A stretch of 33,701 nt of DNA from Caulobacter sp. (lineage in GTDB: Bacteria > Pseudomonadota > Alphaproteobacteria > Caulobacterales > Caulobacteraceae), in NCBI GenBank assembly GCA_026225565.1, contig JAMFTA010000222.1, positions 1 to 33,701 of the forward strand. Reading direction: 5' to 3'. The translations under genes were made by a program, and so were the position numbers. The notes below the pieces were generated by a model, which was not told where the DNA came from, ran no database searches, and saw only the letters and a program-made list of their open reading frames with translations. This document shows positions 24,510 through 31,562 of this stretch, piece after piece. Numbering within the stretch: position 1 is the first letter of the stretch; each line of letters begins with the position of its first letter.

Positions 24510-25565
24510 ATGCGCTTCATGATCGCTCCACTGCCAATGGCCGCCGCTCCAGACCTTCAGACGGAGAGTCCGTTCGACTGGCCGGCTTTCGGACTGCAGG
24601 ACGATATCCGCCCTGCGCTCGCTCAGGCCATGGCGGCCGGTCGGCCAGCCATCCTGGCCACCCTCTATGATGTACTGGGCGGCGCGCCGCGCGGGGTGGG
24701 GGCGCAGATGCTGTTCGATGGCCAGACCATGACCGGCTTTCTCTCCGGCGGCTGCATCGAGGCCGACGTGGCCCTCCACGCCCAGGCGGTGATGGCCGAC
24801 GGCGCAGCCCGCCGCATCGTCTATGGCGAAGGCGGGCCTGTGGACATCCGCCTGGCCTGCGGCTCGCGCATCGATCTGCTGTTGGAGCGGGTCGCCCCGG
24901 AGGACAAGGCGGCCGCGGCTTTGCTCGCCCTCGCCGCAGCCCGGCGACCAGCCCTATGGCTGACCGACGGACGCCTGCGGGCGGTTTGCGCGGACGACGA
25001 TCTGGCCGCCCTCCCCGCGCCCTTTCGCGCCGCCGCGGCGGCCGCCCGGACAGGCCCTTGTGGCCATGTGAATGCGCCCTTCGCTGTCTACCGCGCCTAT
25101 CGGCCGCCTCTGCGGCTGATCGTTCTGGGAGGCGATCCCATCGCCCTGGCCGTGGTGCGCCTCGCCGCCGACATGGGCGTCGAGACGGTGTTGATCCGTC
25201 CCAAGGGGCCGATGGCCGCCCCCTTCCCGGCCGTGCGCTATCTACGCGGGCCGATGGACCAGGCCCTGACCGCGTGTGGGGCGGATCCGTGGACCGCCAT
25301 CGCCATCCTCACCCATGACGCGGATCAGGAACACGAAGCGTTGACGGCGGCCCTTGCCACAGACGCCGGCTATGTCGGCGCGCTCGGCAGCCGCCGCCGG
25401 ATTCCTGAGCGCAACGCCCGCCTCCACGCCGCCGGCGTTTCGACAGCCGCCACCGATCGGGTGCACGCCCCCATCGGCCTGCCCATCGGGGGCAAGTCGC
25501 CCTGGGAGATCGCCGTCTCCATCATTGCCGAGATCGTGGCGGAGACGGCGGCGGGAAAGTCTTAA
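24510..25565 (+). CDS. xdhC: XdhC/CoxI-family molybdenum hydroxylase maturation protein
   Basis: XdhC-family proteins bind molybdenum cofactor, help in its sulfuration and deliver it to xanthine-dehydrogenase-type enzymes. The N-terminal XdhC/CoxI domain shows ILATLYDVLGGAPRGVGAQM and FLSGGCIEADV. The C-terminal Rossmann domain starts at RLIVLGGDPIALAVVRLAAD and ends with GALGSRRRIPERNARL and HAPIGLPIGGKSPWEIAVSI. The usual GGGH glycine motif reads GGDP here. Start is uncertain among ATGs at 24510, 24519 and 24537; 24510 (351 residues) is used. The open frame further upstream to 24039 overlaps the mocA-like gene and is not credible. The hydroxylase subunits are not in the window. Confidence 0.88.
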   Translation: MRFMIAPLPMAAAPDLQTESPFDWPAFGLQDDIRPALAQAMAAGRPAILATLYDVLGGAPRGVGAQMLFDGQTMTGFLSGGCIEADVALHAQAVMADGAARRIVYGEGGPVDIRLACGSRIDLLLERVAPEDKAAAALLALAAARRPALWLTDGRLRAVCADDDLAALPAPFRAAAAAARTGPCGHVNAPFAVYRAYRPPLRLIVLGGDPIALAVVRLAADMGVETVLIRPKGPMAAPFPAVRYLRGPMDQALTACGADPWTAIAILTHDADQEHEALTAALATDAGYVGALGSRRRIPERNARLHAAGVSTAATDRVHAPIGLPIGGKSPWEIAVSIIAEIVAETAAGKS

Positions 25566-25577
25566 GGCAAACCGGCG

Positions 25578-26018
25578 TTAGGCCGTCGGTAGGGACAACC
25601 GCGGCCACCGTCTTGGGGACTCCAGCCACGTCCCGATGAGAAGCGCCCCAAGGGCGAGGTAGCTGAAAATCTCCATGCCGATGAAATAGGCGCGCGCGCG
25701 CACCTGATGATCGATCAGCATGGCCACATGCATGATGACCTCGAGGATCATGAAGGCGGCGGCCCAGAGCGGCCAAAACCGCTGACTGCGCAGAGCCAAG
25801 CCGAGCAGACCGACCGTGTAAGTCCCATCGACGGCGAAGATCGCAAGCTGCACATTTTCAAGGCGCGACACGTCTTGCAGCAGCGGCGTCAACGTCCACG
25901 CAGCGAATGTCAGAACTGCGCCCCACCATTCGCTGCGTTGTCCTCGCCATAATGCGTAGGCGCAAACCAGCACAAGCGAGAGATTGCTGATGACCTGGGC
26001 CGGCGTGTCGAAGTGCAT
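25578..26018 (-). CDS. Five-helix membrane protein, unknown
   Basis: A small inner-membrane protein (146 residues from the ATG at 26018) with about five hydrophobic helices: ISNLSLVLVCAYALW, WGAVLTFAAWTLTPLL, QLAIFAVDGTYTVGLLGLAL, LWAAAFMILEVIMHVAMLI and FSYLALGALLIGTWL. I recognise no family. Start choice is open. The ATG at 26018 is directly preceded by an 11-base perfect hairpin that leaves no free ribosome-binding site. A TTG at 26075, which overlaps the upstream stop codon by four bases and has AAGGGG just before it, would put the hairpin inside the coding region and add 19 residues. It is the last of a co-directional cassette and converges on xdhC across 12 bases. Confidence 0.7.
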   Translation of the reverse strand: MHFDTPAQVISNLSLVLVCAYALWRGQRSEWWGAVLTFAAWTLTPLLQDVSRLENVQLAIFAVDGTYTVGLLGLALRSQRFWPLWAAAFMILEVIMHVAMLIDHQVRARAYFIGMEIFSYLALGALLIGTWLESPRRWPRLSLPTA

Positions 26019-26044
26019 GGGACTCTCGCATGAGCGAGAGTCCC
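26019..26044 (-). promoter_or_regulatory. Perfect 11-base hairpin abutting a start codon
   Basis: GGGACTCTCGC (26019-26029), loop ATGA, GCGAGAGTCCC (26034-26044): an uninterrupted 11-base inverted repeat. In the minus-strand mRNA it ends exactly where the ATG at 26018 begins and covers the region where a ribosome-binding site should be. It could gate translation, or bind a protein as a DNA palindrome. No T-run follows, so it is not an ordinary terminator. Confidence 0.6.
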
Positions 26045-26071
26045 CGAAAACGCAACCACTGCTGTTAATAA

Positions 26072-26449
26072 TCAAGCCGCCCCTTGGGTGGCTTGCACCG
26101 CGTGCAACTGACGCGCCATTGGCAGCACTTCCGCATCGTTGGGCTTCACGCCGCCTCCGCCGGCCGCCACCACGTTCACGGCGCCGAGACCGATCTGGGT
26201 CTGGGCGAGGCTGAGTTCGCGGTGGGTGGCGACGATATGGTTTCTGGCCAGACCGAGGGCGCTCATCGCCTCGATCGCGCGCTCAAGAGCGCCTTGTCCG
26301 ATCAGGGCGGAAAGTCCGGCGTCGGCGCGGAGTGACGGCATCTGGCCAGCCAGGGCGGCGGTGCTGGCGAGTGCAGCATCGATGGCGGTCTCTGCGGTGA
26401 TGAGGCTTGCGGCCACTTGTTCAGCGATTTGACGGCGTTGCTTGAGCAT
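26072..26449 (-). CDS. Small Ala-rich helical protein, unknown
   Basis: A 125-residue soluble protein, almost entirely helical by its heptad-like hydrophobic spacing (IAEQVAASLITAETAIDAAL, LERAIEAMSALGLARNHIVA, THRELSLAQTQIGLGAVNVV). It ends in a Gly-rich stretch and a short tail. I recall similar Ala-rich proteins of this size in Caulobacterales, annotated only as hypothetical. Start is the ATG at 26449 because AAGGGGA lies 5-7 bases upstream; a GTG at 26464 is in frame but has that site inside its own coding part. It lies between the LuxR-type gene and the membrane-protein gene on the same strand. Function unknown. Confidence 0.75.
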   Translation of the reverse strand: MLKQRRQIAEQVAASLITAETAIDAALASTAALAGQMPSLRADAGLSALIGQGALERAIEAMSALGLARNHIVATHRELSLAQTQIGLGAVNVVAAGGGGVKPNDAEVLPMARQLHAVQATQGAA

Positions 26450-26556
26450 GACGGTCCCCTTCACGCGGGCGCATGGCCCGGCGTGTTCTGCTTGAATGTT
26501 GATGAGAGAAGGACGCTTGGGATGGCGCCGCCGACGAAAGCCGACCTGCTGGCGCC

Positions 26557-27303
26557 CTAGATAAGATCTTTAAGGGCGTGCAATCCCGCCAGGACGGCGC
26601 CGAACGCAAGTCCGGAGCCGATAACGATGGCGAGGATGAAGCCCATTCGCTCGAGGAGGCTTAGCTCATTCCGCCCTCCTCCCCCGCTGGATGGAAGGTC
26701 TCGTCCATCAAGACCGAGGCGATGCAAAGCACCTCGCGCAGCACCTGCTCGGACGGTTTGAAGGCTGCCTGTTTGCGGGTCGCTGAAACCAAAGTCGCCG
26801 CGAGCCGTTTCTGCGCCGGGGTGACCGCCAGCTCCACGAGCTGTCGGTGCAGTGCTTCCCAGGTCACCGTCAATCCAGGCGTCGGGGGCTGAACCGTGCG
26901 GCGCTCGAACCGGAGCACCTCGCCGGAATTGCGCATCCCGCCCGCCGCTCTCGATGTCTTCGGTCCACTCATTCACCCGCTCCTGTTGGAACGGATCAGG
27001 CACGAGGCGGGCGGCTGCGGCTATCCCTACAGGGTCGCCTCCCGATGCGTCAGGGATGGGCGCATCAGGGATGGGCGCCTCCCGATAGTGAGCGGCCACC
27101 ATGCGGGCGGCGTCATAGCGCGTGCCGACGCCCAAGCGTTGACGCGCCTTATCCAGATGAGTGTCGACGGTATGTTTGGAGATTCCCAGACGACGGGCGA
27201 TCTCCTTGGAGCTGAGATGCTGATCGACCAGCCGCAGACATTCGCGCTCGCGCGGCGTCAGAAGATCGATGGCCACATCGGGCCGTGCATAAATCTCCCC
27301 CAT
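26557..27303 (-). CDS. LuxR-type helix-turn-helix protein with C-terminal membrane anchor
   Basis: Predicted membrane-tethered DNA-binding protein of 248 residues. Residues about 15-70 are a LuxR/GerE helix-turn-helix (LLTPRERECLRLVDQHLSSK, EIARRLGISKHTVDTHLDKA, RQRLGVGTRYDAARMV). A long Gly/Ala/Pro-rich linker follows, then a single C-terminal membrane helix (MGFILAIVIGSGLAFGAVLA). This HTH-linker-TM layout, with a short N-D/E-L-S segment before the helix, is one I know from Caulobacterales and Sphingomonadales. There is no receiver or autoinducer domain. A 15-base tandem duplication (27051-27080) encodes APIPD twice in the linker. Across 26661-26972 the codon-position pattern in this frame is abnormal because another gene is encoded there out of frame. 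Confidence 0.75.
   Translation of the reverse strand: MGEIYARPDVAIDLLTPRERECLRLVDQHLSSKEIARRLGISKHTVDTHLDKARQRLGVGTRYDAARMVAAHYREAPIPDAPIPDASGGDPVGIAAAARLVPDPFQQERVNEWTEDIESGGRDAQFRRGAPVRAPHGSAPDAWIDGDLGSTAPTARGAGGHPGAETARGDFGFSDPQTGSLQTVRAGAARGALHRLGLDGRDLPSSGGGGRNELSLLERMGFILAIVIGSGLAFGAVLAGLHALKDLI
26661..26972 (-). CDS. Overprinted small protein nested in the LuxR-type gene
   Basis: A 103-residue frame lying wholly within the linker-coding part of the LuxR-type gene, same strand, different frame. Support is threefold. AGGAG lies seven bases before its ATG at 26972. The protein looks globular (TVTWEALHRQLVELAVTPAQ, KRLAATLVSATRKQAAFKPS, EQVLREVLCIASVLMDETFH). Over 56 codons that I counted by hand, G+C is about 70, 41 and 79 percent at positions 1, 2 and 3, the normal coding pattern for this genome, whereas the LuxR frame there has only 41 percent at its third position. 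I recognise no family. It is either a true overlapping gene, or the LuxR linker is the accidental frame. Confidence 0.6.
   Translation of the reverse strand: MSGPKTSRAAGGMRNSGEVLRFERRTVQPPTPGLTVTWEALHRQLVELAVTPAQKRLAATLVSATRKQAAFKPSEQVLREVLCIASVLMDETFHPAGEEGGMS
27051..27080. repeat. 15-base tandem duplication in the LuxR-type gene
   Basis: Two adjacent copies of CAGGGATGGGCGC(A/C)T, at 27051-27065 and 27066-27080, differ by one base. They encode a doubled APIPD in the linker just after the helix-turn-helix. The length is a multiple of three, so the frame is kept. Confidence 0.8.
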
Positions 27304-27416
27304 GAGCTGAAAATCTCATGCATTCCATGCGGCCTGTCCACGACTTAATGAACAATCCGGGAAATAAATTGCACTTCACGCTTATACAATCAGGAGGAGG
27401 CGCAAGGGCGCGTCGC

Positions 27417-28868
27417 TTAAAGGCCGAGCCCGCCGAAGCAGGCGTACTTGATGTTGAGGTAGTCCTCGATGCCGTATTTGGAACCCTCGCGGCCGACGCC
27501 TGAATCCTTGTAGCCGCCGAACGGCGCGACCTCGGTAGTGATCAACCCCTCGTTGAGCCCGACGATGCCGTACTCCAAAGCCTCCATCACCCGGAAGCTG
27601 CGACCGAGATCCTTGGTGTAGAAATAGGCGGCGAGGCCGAACTCGGTGTCGTTGGCCATGGCGATGGCCTCTTCCTCGGTCTTGAACTTGAAGAGCGGGG
27701 CGAGGGGACCGAAGGTTTCCTCGCGCGCCACGATCATGTCCGGGGTCATGTCCACCAGCATGGTGGGTTCGAAGAAGCTGCCGCCGAGCACGCTCGGCTT
27801 GCCCCCGACGACGATCTTCGCCCCCTTGGAAAGGGCGTCCTCGATATGGGCCTCAACCTTCTGCGCGCCCTTGACGTCGATCAGGGGGCCCTGGCTGACG
27901 CCGTTCTCCAGGCCGTTGCCGAGCTTGAGCTTGCCGATAGCCGTGGCGAACTTCTCGGCGAAGGCCTCATAGACCCCCGCCTGAACCAACATCCGGTTGG
28001 CGCAGACGCAGGTCTGGCCGGAGTTGCGGAACTTAGAGATCATCGCCCCTTCCACCGCCGCGTCCAGGTCAGCGTCGTCGAAGACGATAAAGGGGGCGTT
28101 GCCGCCAAGCTCCATCGACACCTTCTTCATGTGGGCCATGGCGTTGGAGGCCAGCGTCTTGCCGACCTCCGTGGAGCCGGTGAAGGTGATCTTCTTCAGC
28201 TTTGGGTTTTCGCACATTTCGGCGGCGATCTCGGCCGCCGAGCCGGTGACCACATTGATCACCCCTGCGGGGAAGCCGACCTCCTCCGCAAGGACCCCGA
28301 TGGCCAGGGCCGAATAGGGAGTCTGGGTGGCGGGCTTGATGACGATGGGACAGCCGGCGCCGAGCGCCGCGCCGAGCTTTCTGGCGATCATGCTGTTGGG
28401 AAAGTTCCAGGGGGTGATGGCGCCCACCACGCCCACCGGCTCCTTGGTGACGAGGAGGCGCTTGCCCTTCCACGGCGAGGGGATGATGTCGCCGTAGACC
28501 CGCTTACCCTCTTCGGCGAACCAGCGGATATAGTTGGCGCCGAGCGCAATCTCGCCCTTGGCCTCGGTCAGGGACTTGCCCATTTCCGAAGTGAGGAGCC
28601 TGGCCAGGTCGTCGCGGTGGGCGTCGAACAGATCGGCCAGCTTCATCATCAGCTTGGCCCGCTCGGCGGCCGGCGTGGCGCGCCAGGCCGCCAGGGCGGC
28701 GTAGGCGGCGTCGATGGCCGCCGCCGCCTCAACGCGACCGCAACGGGGGATGGTCCCGATGATCTCGAGCGTGGCGGGGTTGTTGACCTCGATGGTCGCG
28801 CCGGAATCCGCGCCGCGCCAGGCGCCGCCGATGAAGCAGGCTTCTTTTTGAAACGAGAGCAGGGCCAT
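27417..28868 (-). CDS. gabD: NAD(P)-dependent succinate-semialdehyde dehydrogenase
   Basis: Oxidises succinate semialdehyde to succinate, the last step of 4-aminobutyrate breakdown; related enzymes also act on glutarate semialdehyde. The 483 residues match GabD in length and in LVTKEPVGVVGAITPWNFP, ARKLGAALGAGCPIVIKPA, FTGSTEVGKTL, MELGGNAPFIVFDDADLDAA and RNSGQTCVCANR. Catalytic residues are Glu253 and Cys287. Cys289 two residues on is the partner in the redox switch described for GabD-type enzymes. EFGLAAYFYTKDLGR and PFGGYKDSGVGREGSKYGIE complete the family pattern. No GABA transaminase gene is adjacent. With an aminoadipate-type dehydrogenase 4 kb away, a role in lysine or glutarate-semialdehyde metabolism is an alternative. 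It stands alone on the minus strand. Confidence 0.92.
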   Translation of the reverse strand: MALLSFQKEACFIGGAWRGADSGATIEVNNPATLEIIGTIPRCGRVEAAAAIDAAYAALAAWRATPAAERAKLMMKLADLFDAHRDDLARLLTSEMGKSLTEAKGEIALGANYIRWFAEEGKRVYGDIIPSPWKGKRLLVTKEPVGVVGAITPWNFPNSMIARKLGAALGAGCPIVIKPATQTPYSALAIGVLAEEVGFPAGVINVVTGSAAEIAAEMCENPKLKKITFTGSTEVGKTLASNAMAHMKKVSMELGGNAPFIVFDDADLDAAVEGAMISKFRNSGQTCVCANRMLVQAGVYEAFAEKFATAIGKLKLGNGLENGVSQGPLIDVKGAQKVEAHIEDALSKGAKIVVGGKPSVLGGSFFEPTMLVDMTPDMIVAREETFGPLAPLFKFKTEEEAIAMANDTEFGLAAYFYTKDLGRSFRVMEALEYGIVGLNEGLITTEVAPFGGYKDSGVGREGSKYGIEDYLNIKYACFGGLGL

Positions 28869-29000
28869 CGGAACATCTCACGGTGAAAGCAGGCGGTCAG
28901 CGCCCCTACTTAAGGAAGGCGCGCCGGTTAGACGAGGCTTTTGCGGCAAACGAAACCGCTATGCGGAAACCCGCGCCCGGGGGCTGCGTCCGACAGGCGA

Positions 29001-30008
29001 TCAATCCGCCCCGTAGAGCATGTCAAAGGGAACCGGCGCCCCTGCTTCCACCGCCTTGACGGTGACGCCCGGATAGCCGACCACCCCGTCCTCGCTCTGC
29101 GCCCACGCCTTGGTCACCAGATCGCGCAGGGCCGCGGCGCCCGCCGCCACTCGCCCGGTGACGAAGGCTACATCCTGGGGGTCCTTGGGGGCGAAACCCT
29201 TCTGGCTCCACAGCCGATAGGTGGGCTCGACGGTGGCCAGGGTGGTCTGCAGATAGTCGGCGACGCAGACCTGGATCGCTTCGGTGCAGACGGCCGGCGG
29301 AGCCATGGCGTCACGCACGCCCGCCTTGGTGACGTTGGCGAAGACGTAGGGCCCCTCGAACGGCACGTGGATCTTGTCCTGAGTATAATGGTTTGGGTTC
29401 GGATAGTCGCCCCAGCCGTTGTAGTGGATGGAGACATGCATGGGCATACTGGCGTCGCCGACGAAGTGGCTCCAATAGCCGAGATCGCGGATGGTGATGG
29501 CCTCGCGCAACTTCAGGTCGGCGGTCAGCCAGGCGAGTTGCGCCGGATCGGTCCAGGTTTTCCGGACGGCGGTCTCCACCCGGTAGTAGGCGAAGTCCTT
29601 CACCAGCTGCTGATAGCCGTCGATCAGATTGTAAAAGAGAAAGCCGCCCTTGTTCATCGTTGTCCCGGCCGTGTGCAGCGAAGCCTCATAGGCCTCCTTG
29701 TCGCGCGGCATGGCTGCGATCGGGTCGCCGCCAAGGGTCTTGCCCTGGTCTGTAAGGTCGGTGAAGTGGCCGGGATCGAGGTCGGCGTCATGAGGCTGTC
29801 CAGCGCCGCGAGAACGGTCGGGCTCACGCGCCAGCTCGCCGATGGCGTCGGACGCTTCGCGGGTGTGCAGGAAGGCCGGCAGAGCGGTCGGCAGGGCCTC
29901 GGTCGCCAATTGACCGATCAGCCTGTGCCCGGTCGAGCCCCAGGCCAGGGCCTGGCTGGCGGCGAGGCTGGCGACCAGGGCGGCGGCGGCGAACAGGGGA
30001 AGGCGCAT
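29001..30008 (-). CDS. S1/P1-type nuclease-like secreted zinc enzyme
   Basis: Predicted exported phosphodiesterase of the S1/P1 nuclease (phospholipase C/P1) fold, 335 residues. A signal peptide (MRLPLFAAAALVASLAASQA) ends in ALA before Trp23. Trp23 as mature residue 1 and His28 in WGSTGHR are the family's N-terminal zinc ligands. YWSHFVGDASMPMHVSIHYN supplies further His/Asp ligands. The later NLHxxWD motif of classical nucleases is replaced by a segment with KIHVPFEGPYV, so the zinc site or substrate may differ. Start is the ATG at 30008, with AAAGG about eight bases upstream; a TTG two codons earlier is unlikely. It stands 80 bases downstream of the GST gene and may be transcribed separately. 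Confidence 0.82.
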   Translation of the reverse strand: MRLPLFAAAALVASLAASQALAWGSTGHRLIGQLATEALPTALPAFLHTREASDAIGELAREPDRSRGAGQPHDADLDPGHFTDLTDQGKTLGGDPIAAMPRDKEAYEASLHTAGTTMNKGGFLFYNLIDGYQQLVKDFAYYRVETAVRKTWTDPAQLAWLTADLKLREAITIRDLGYWSHFVGDASMPMHVSIHYNGWGDYPNPNHYTQDKIHVPFEGPYVFANVTKAGVRDAMAPPAVCTEAIQVCVADYLQTTLATVEPTYRLWSQKGFAPKDPQDVAFVTGRVAAGAAALRDLVTKAWAQSEDGVVGYPGVTVKAVEAGAPVPFDMLYGAD

Positions 30009-30022
30009 GAACAAACCTTTGC

Positions 30023-30035
30023 GATGACGGTCATC
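30023..30035. promoter_or_regulatory. Small palindrome upstream of the S1/P1-like gene
   Basis: GATGAC-G-GTCATC, a perfect 6-base inverted repeat around one base, lies 15-27 bases before the nuclease start codon. It could be an operator. There is no other evidence. Confidence 0.25.
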
Positions 30036-30089
30036 ATAGGGTCGGTTTGTATCGGAGATTTGTCGGCGGGCGACATCCGTTCTGACGCG

Positions 30090-30674
30090 CTACAGCCCCA
30101 GCTCGGCATCGATGCGCTTGACCCAGGCGGCCACCGCTGGAAACGCCGCCAGATCGAAGCCGCCCTCGTGGGCCATGCGGGTGTAGGCGAGAAGGGAGAT
30201 GTCCGCGCAGGTGAGCGCGCCGCCCACCAGATAGGGAGAGGCCTCCAGCCACTTCTCCATCCGCGCCAAGGCATGCTCGCCGCGTTCCTTCAGCTTAGGA
30301 TCGAGCTCGGCTTCGGGCACGCCGAGATAGAGCATGTGGAAGCGGCGAACGGCGATGTACGGCTCATGGCTATACTGTTCCCAGAACAACCACTCATACA
30401 TCTTGGCCCGCCAATAGGCGTCGGCGGGGATCAGGGGCGAGCCCTCGGCCAGATGTACGATGATGGCGTTGGATTGGGCCAGGGTGCGGCCGTCCTCGAA
30501 CATCACCGTCGGCACCTGGGCGGCAGGGTTCAGGCGGCGGAATTCGTCGCGCTGGGTCTCGCCCTTCACCACATCCACCTCGATCCACTCATAGGGGATG
30601 GAGAGGCGATCGGCGGTCCACTTCACCTTCAGGCAGTTGCCGGAGATGCTATCTCCATAGATGGTGATGGTCAT
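30090..30674 (-). CDS. Glutathione S-transferase family protein
   Basis: Cytosolic GST-like protein of 194 residues. The N-terminal thioredoxin fold (ITIYGDSISGNCLKVKWTAD) has Ser and Cys near the position of the catalytic residue. NPAAQVPTVMFEDG gives the cis-Pro loop, and LAQSNAIIVHLAEG corresponds to the ES-x-AI glutathione-binding motif. The C-terminal helical domain includes LVGGALTCADISLLAYT, the N-capping box of the family. The gene begins three bases after the stop of the ferredoxin-NADP reductase gene, so the two are translated together. A role in oxidative or electrophile stress next to a redox enzyme is plausible. The class cannot be fixed. Confidence 0.9.
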   Translation of the reverse strand: MTITIYGDSISGNCLKVKWTADRLSIPYEWIEVDVVKGETQRDEFRRLNPAAQVPTVMFEDGRTLAQSNAIIVHLAEGSPLIPADAYWRAKMYEWLFWEQYSHEPYIAVRRFHMLYLGVPEAELDPKLKERGEHALARMEKWLEASPYLVGGALTCADISLLAYTRMAHEGGFDLAAFPAVAAWVKRIDAELGL

Positions 30675-30677
30675 GGG

Positions 30678-31499
30678 CTAGCCGACAAACGCCCGTTCCA
30701 GCACAAAGTCCCCCGGCTCGTGGTTGGAGCCCTCCACCAGGCCCTGGCTCTCCAGGATGGCGGCCACCTCCTTGATCATGCCCATGGCGCCGCAAATCAT
30801 GATGCGGTCTTCCGCCGGATCGAACGTATCGATGGGCAGGCCGAGATCACGGAACACGGCGCCGGAGAGGATGCGGTCGGTGATGCGTCCCTCGTACTTG
30901 AAGGGCTCGCGGGTGACGGTGGGGTAGTAGAGCAGTTGCTCCTTGGCCAGCTCCCCGAACAGCTCGTGCTCGATCAGGTCCTTCTCGAAGAGGTCGCGGT
31001 AGGCGAGGTCGACGATGCTGCGCACCGTGTGGGTGACGATGATCTGCTCGAACTGCTCATAGGCGGCGGGGTCGCGGGCCACCGACAGCCATGGCGCCAG
31101 GCCCGTGCCCGTCCCGATCAGCCATAAGCGCTTGCCGGGCTTCAGGGCGTCAAGGACGAGCGTGCCGGTAGGCTTCTTGCCCATCAGGATCTGGTCGCCG
31201 ACCTTGATCTTCTGCAGACGCGAGGTGAGCGGGCCGTCGGCCACCTTGATGGAGAAGAACTCCAGTTCCTCCTCCCAGGCCGGGCTGGCGATGGAATAGG
31301 CTCGAAGGATCGGCTTCTTGCCGTCCTCACCCGGCAACCCAATCATCACGAACTCGCCCGAGCGGAAGCGGAAGCTCGGCGGCCGGGTGATGCCGAAGCT
31401 GAAATACTGGTCGGTCCAGTGCTTCACCCACAGAACCGTCTCCACGTGGAAGGCGCTGTTCTGGGCCGGCGCGGCCAACACCGCATTCGATTCGCTCAT
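30678..31499 (-). CDS. fpr: Ferredoxin--NADP+ reductase, bacterial FPR type
   Basis: FAD enzyme moving electrons between NADPH and ferredoxin/flavodoxin. The 273 residues give the bacterial FPR length. RAYSIASPAWEEELEFFSIK (RxYS) binds FAD, VADGPLTSRLQ follows, GTGTGLAPWLSVARDP is the NADP-binding loop, and CGAMGMIKEVAAIL the nicotinamide-side motif. The C-terminus is ERAFVG, the short tail of the AFVG-type bacterial enzymes. Start is the ATG at 31499. It lies 63 bases downstream of cysH in the same direction and could reduce the ferredoxin needed by the sulfite reductase encoded upstream, or serve in oxidative stress as in other bacteria. Confidence 0.95.
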   Translation of the reverse strand: MSESNAVLAAPAQNSAFHVETVLWVKHWTDQYFSFGITRPPSFRFRSGEFVMIGLPGEDGKKPILRAYSIASPAWEEELEFFSIKVADGPLTSRLQKIKVGDQILMGKKPTGTLVLDALKPGKRLWLIGTGTGLAPWLSVARDPAAYEQFEQIIVTHTVRSIVDLAYRDLFEKDLIEHELFGELAKEQLLYYPTVTREPFKYEGRITDRILSGAVFRDLGLPIDTFDPAEDRIMICGAMGMIKEVAAILESQGLVEGSNHEPGDFVLERAFVG

Positions 31500-31562
31500 G
31501 GTACGTCCACTTATAGGGTTGCCGGCGATCGCCGGGCCGACCGGCGCCATTGGCGGGAGGGA

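Noticed and set aside
27304-27416. AT-rich gap between gabD and the LuxR-type gene as a promoter or small RNA
   Set aside because: No convincing -35/-10 pair, hairpin or sigma-54 motif could be fixed by eye on either strand, so it is not listed as a feature.
28941-31127. Open frame of 728 codons on the plus strand
   Set aside because: It runs antisense to four clear genes (nuclease-like protein, GST, ferredoxin reductase and the gaps between them), which a real gene would not do.
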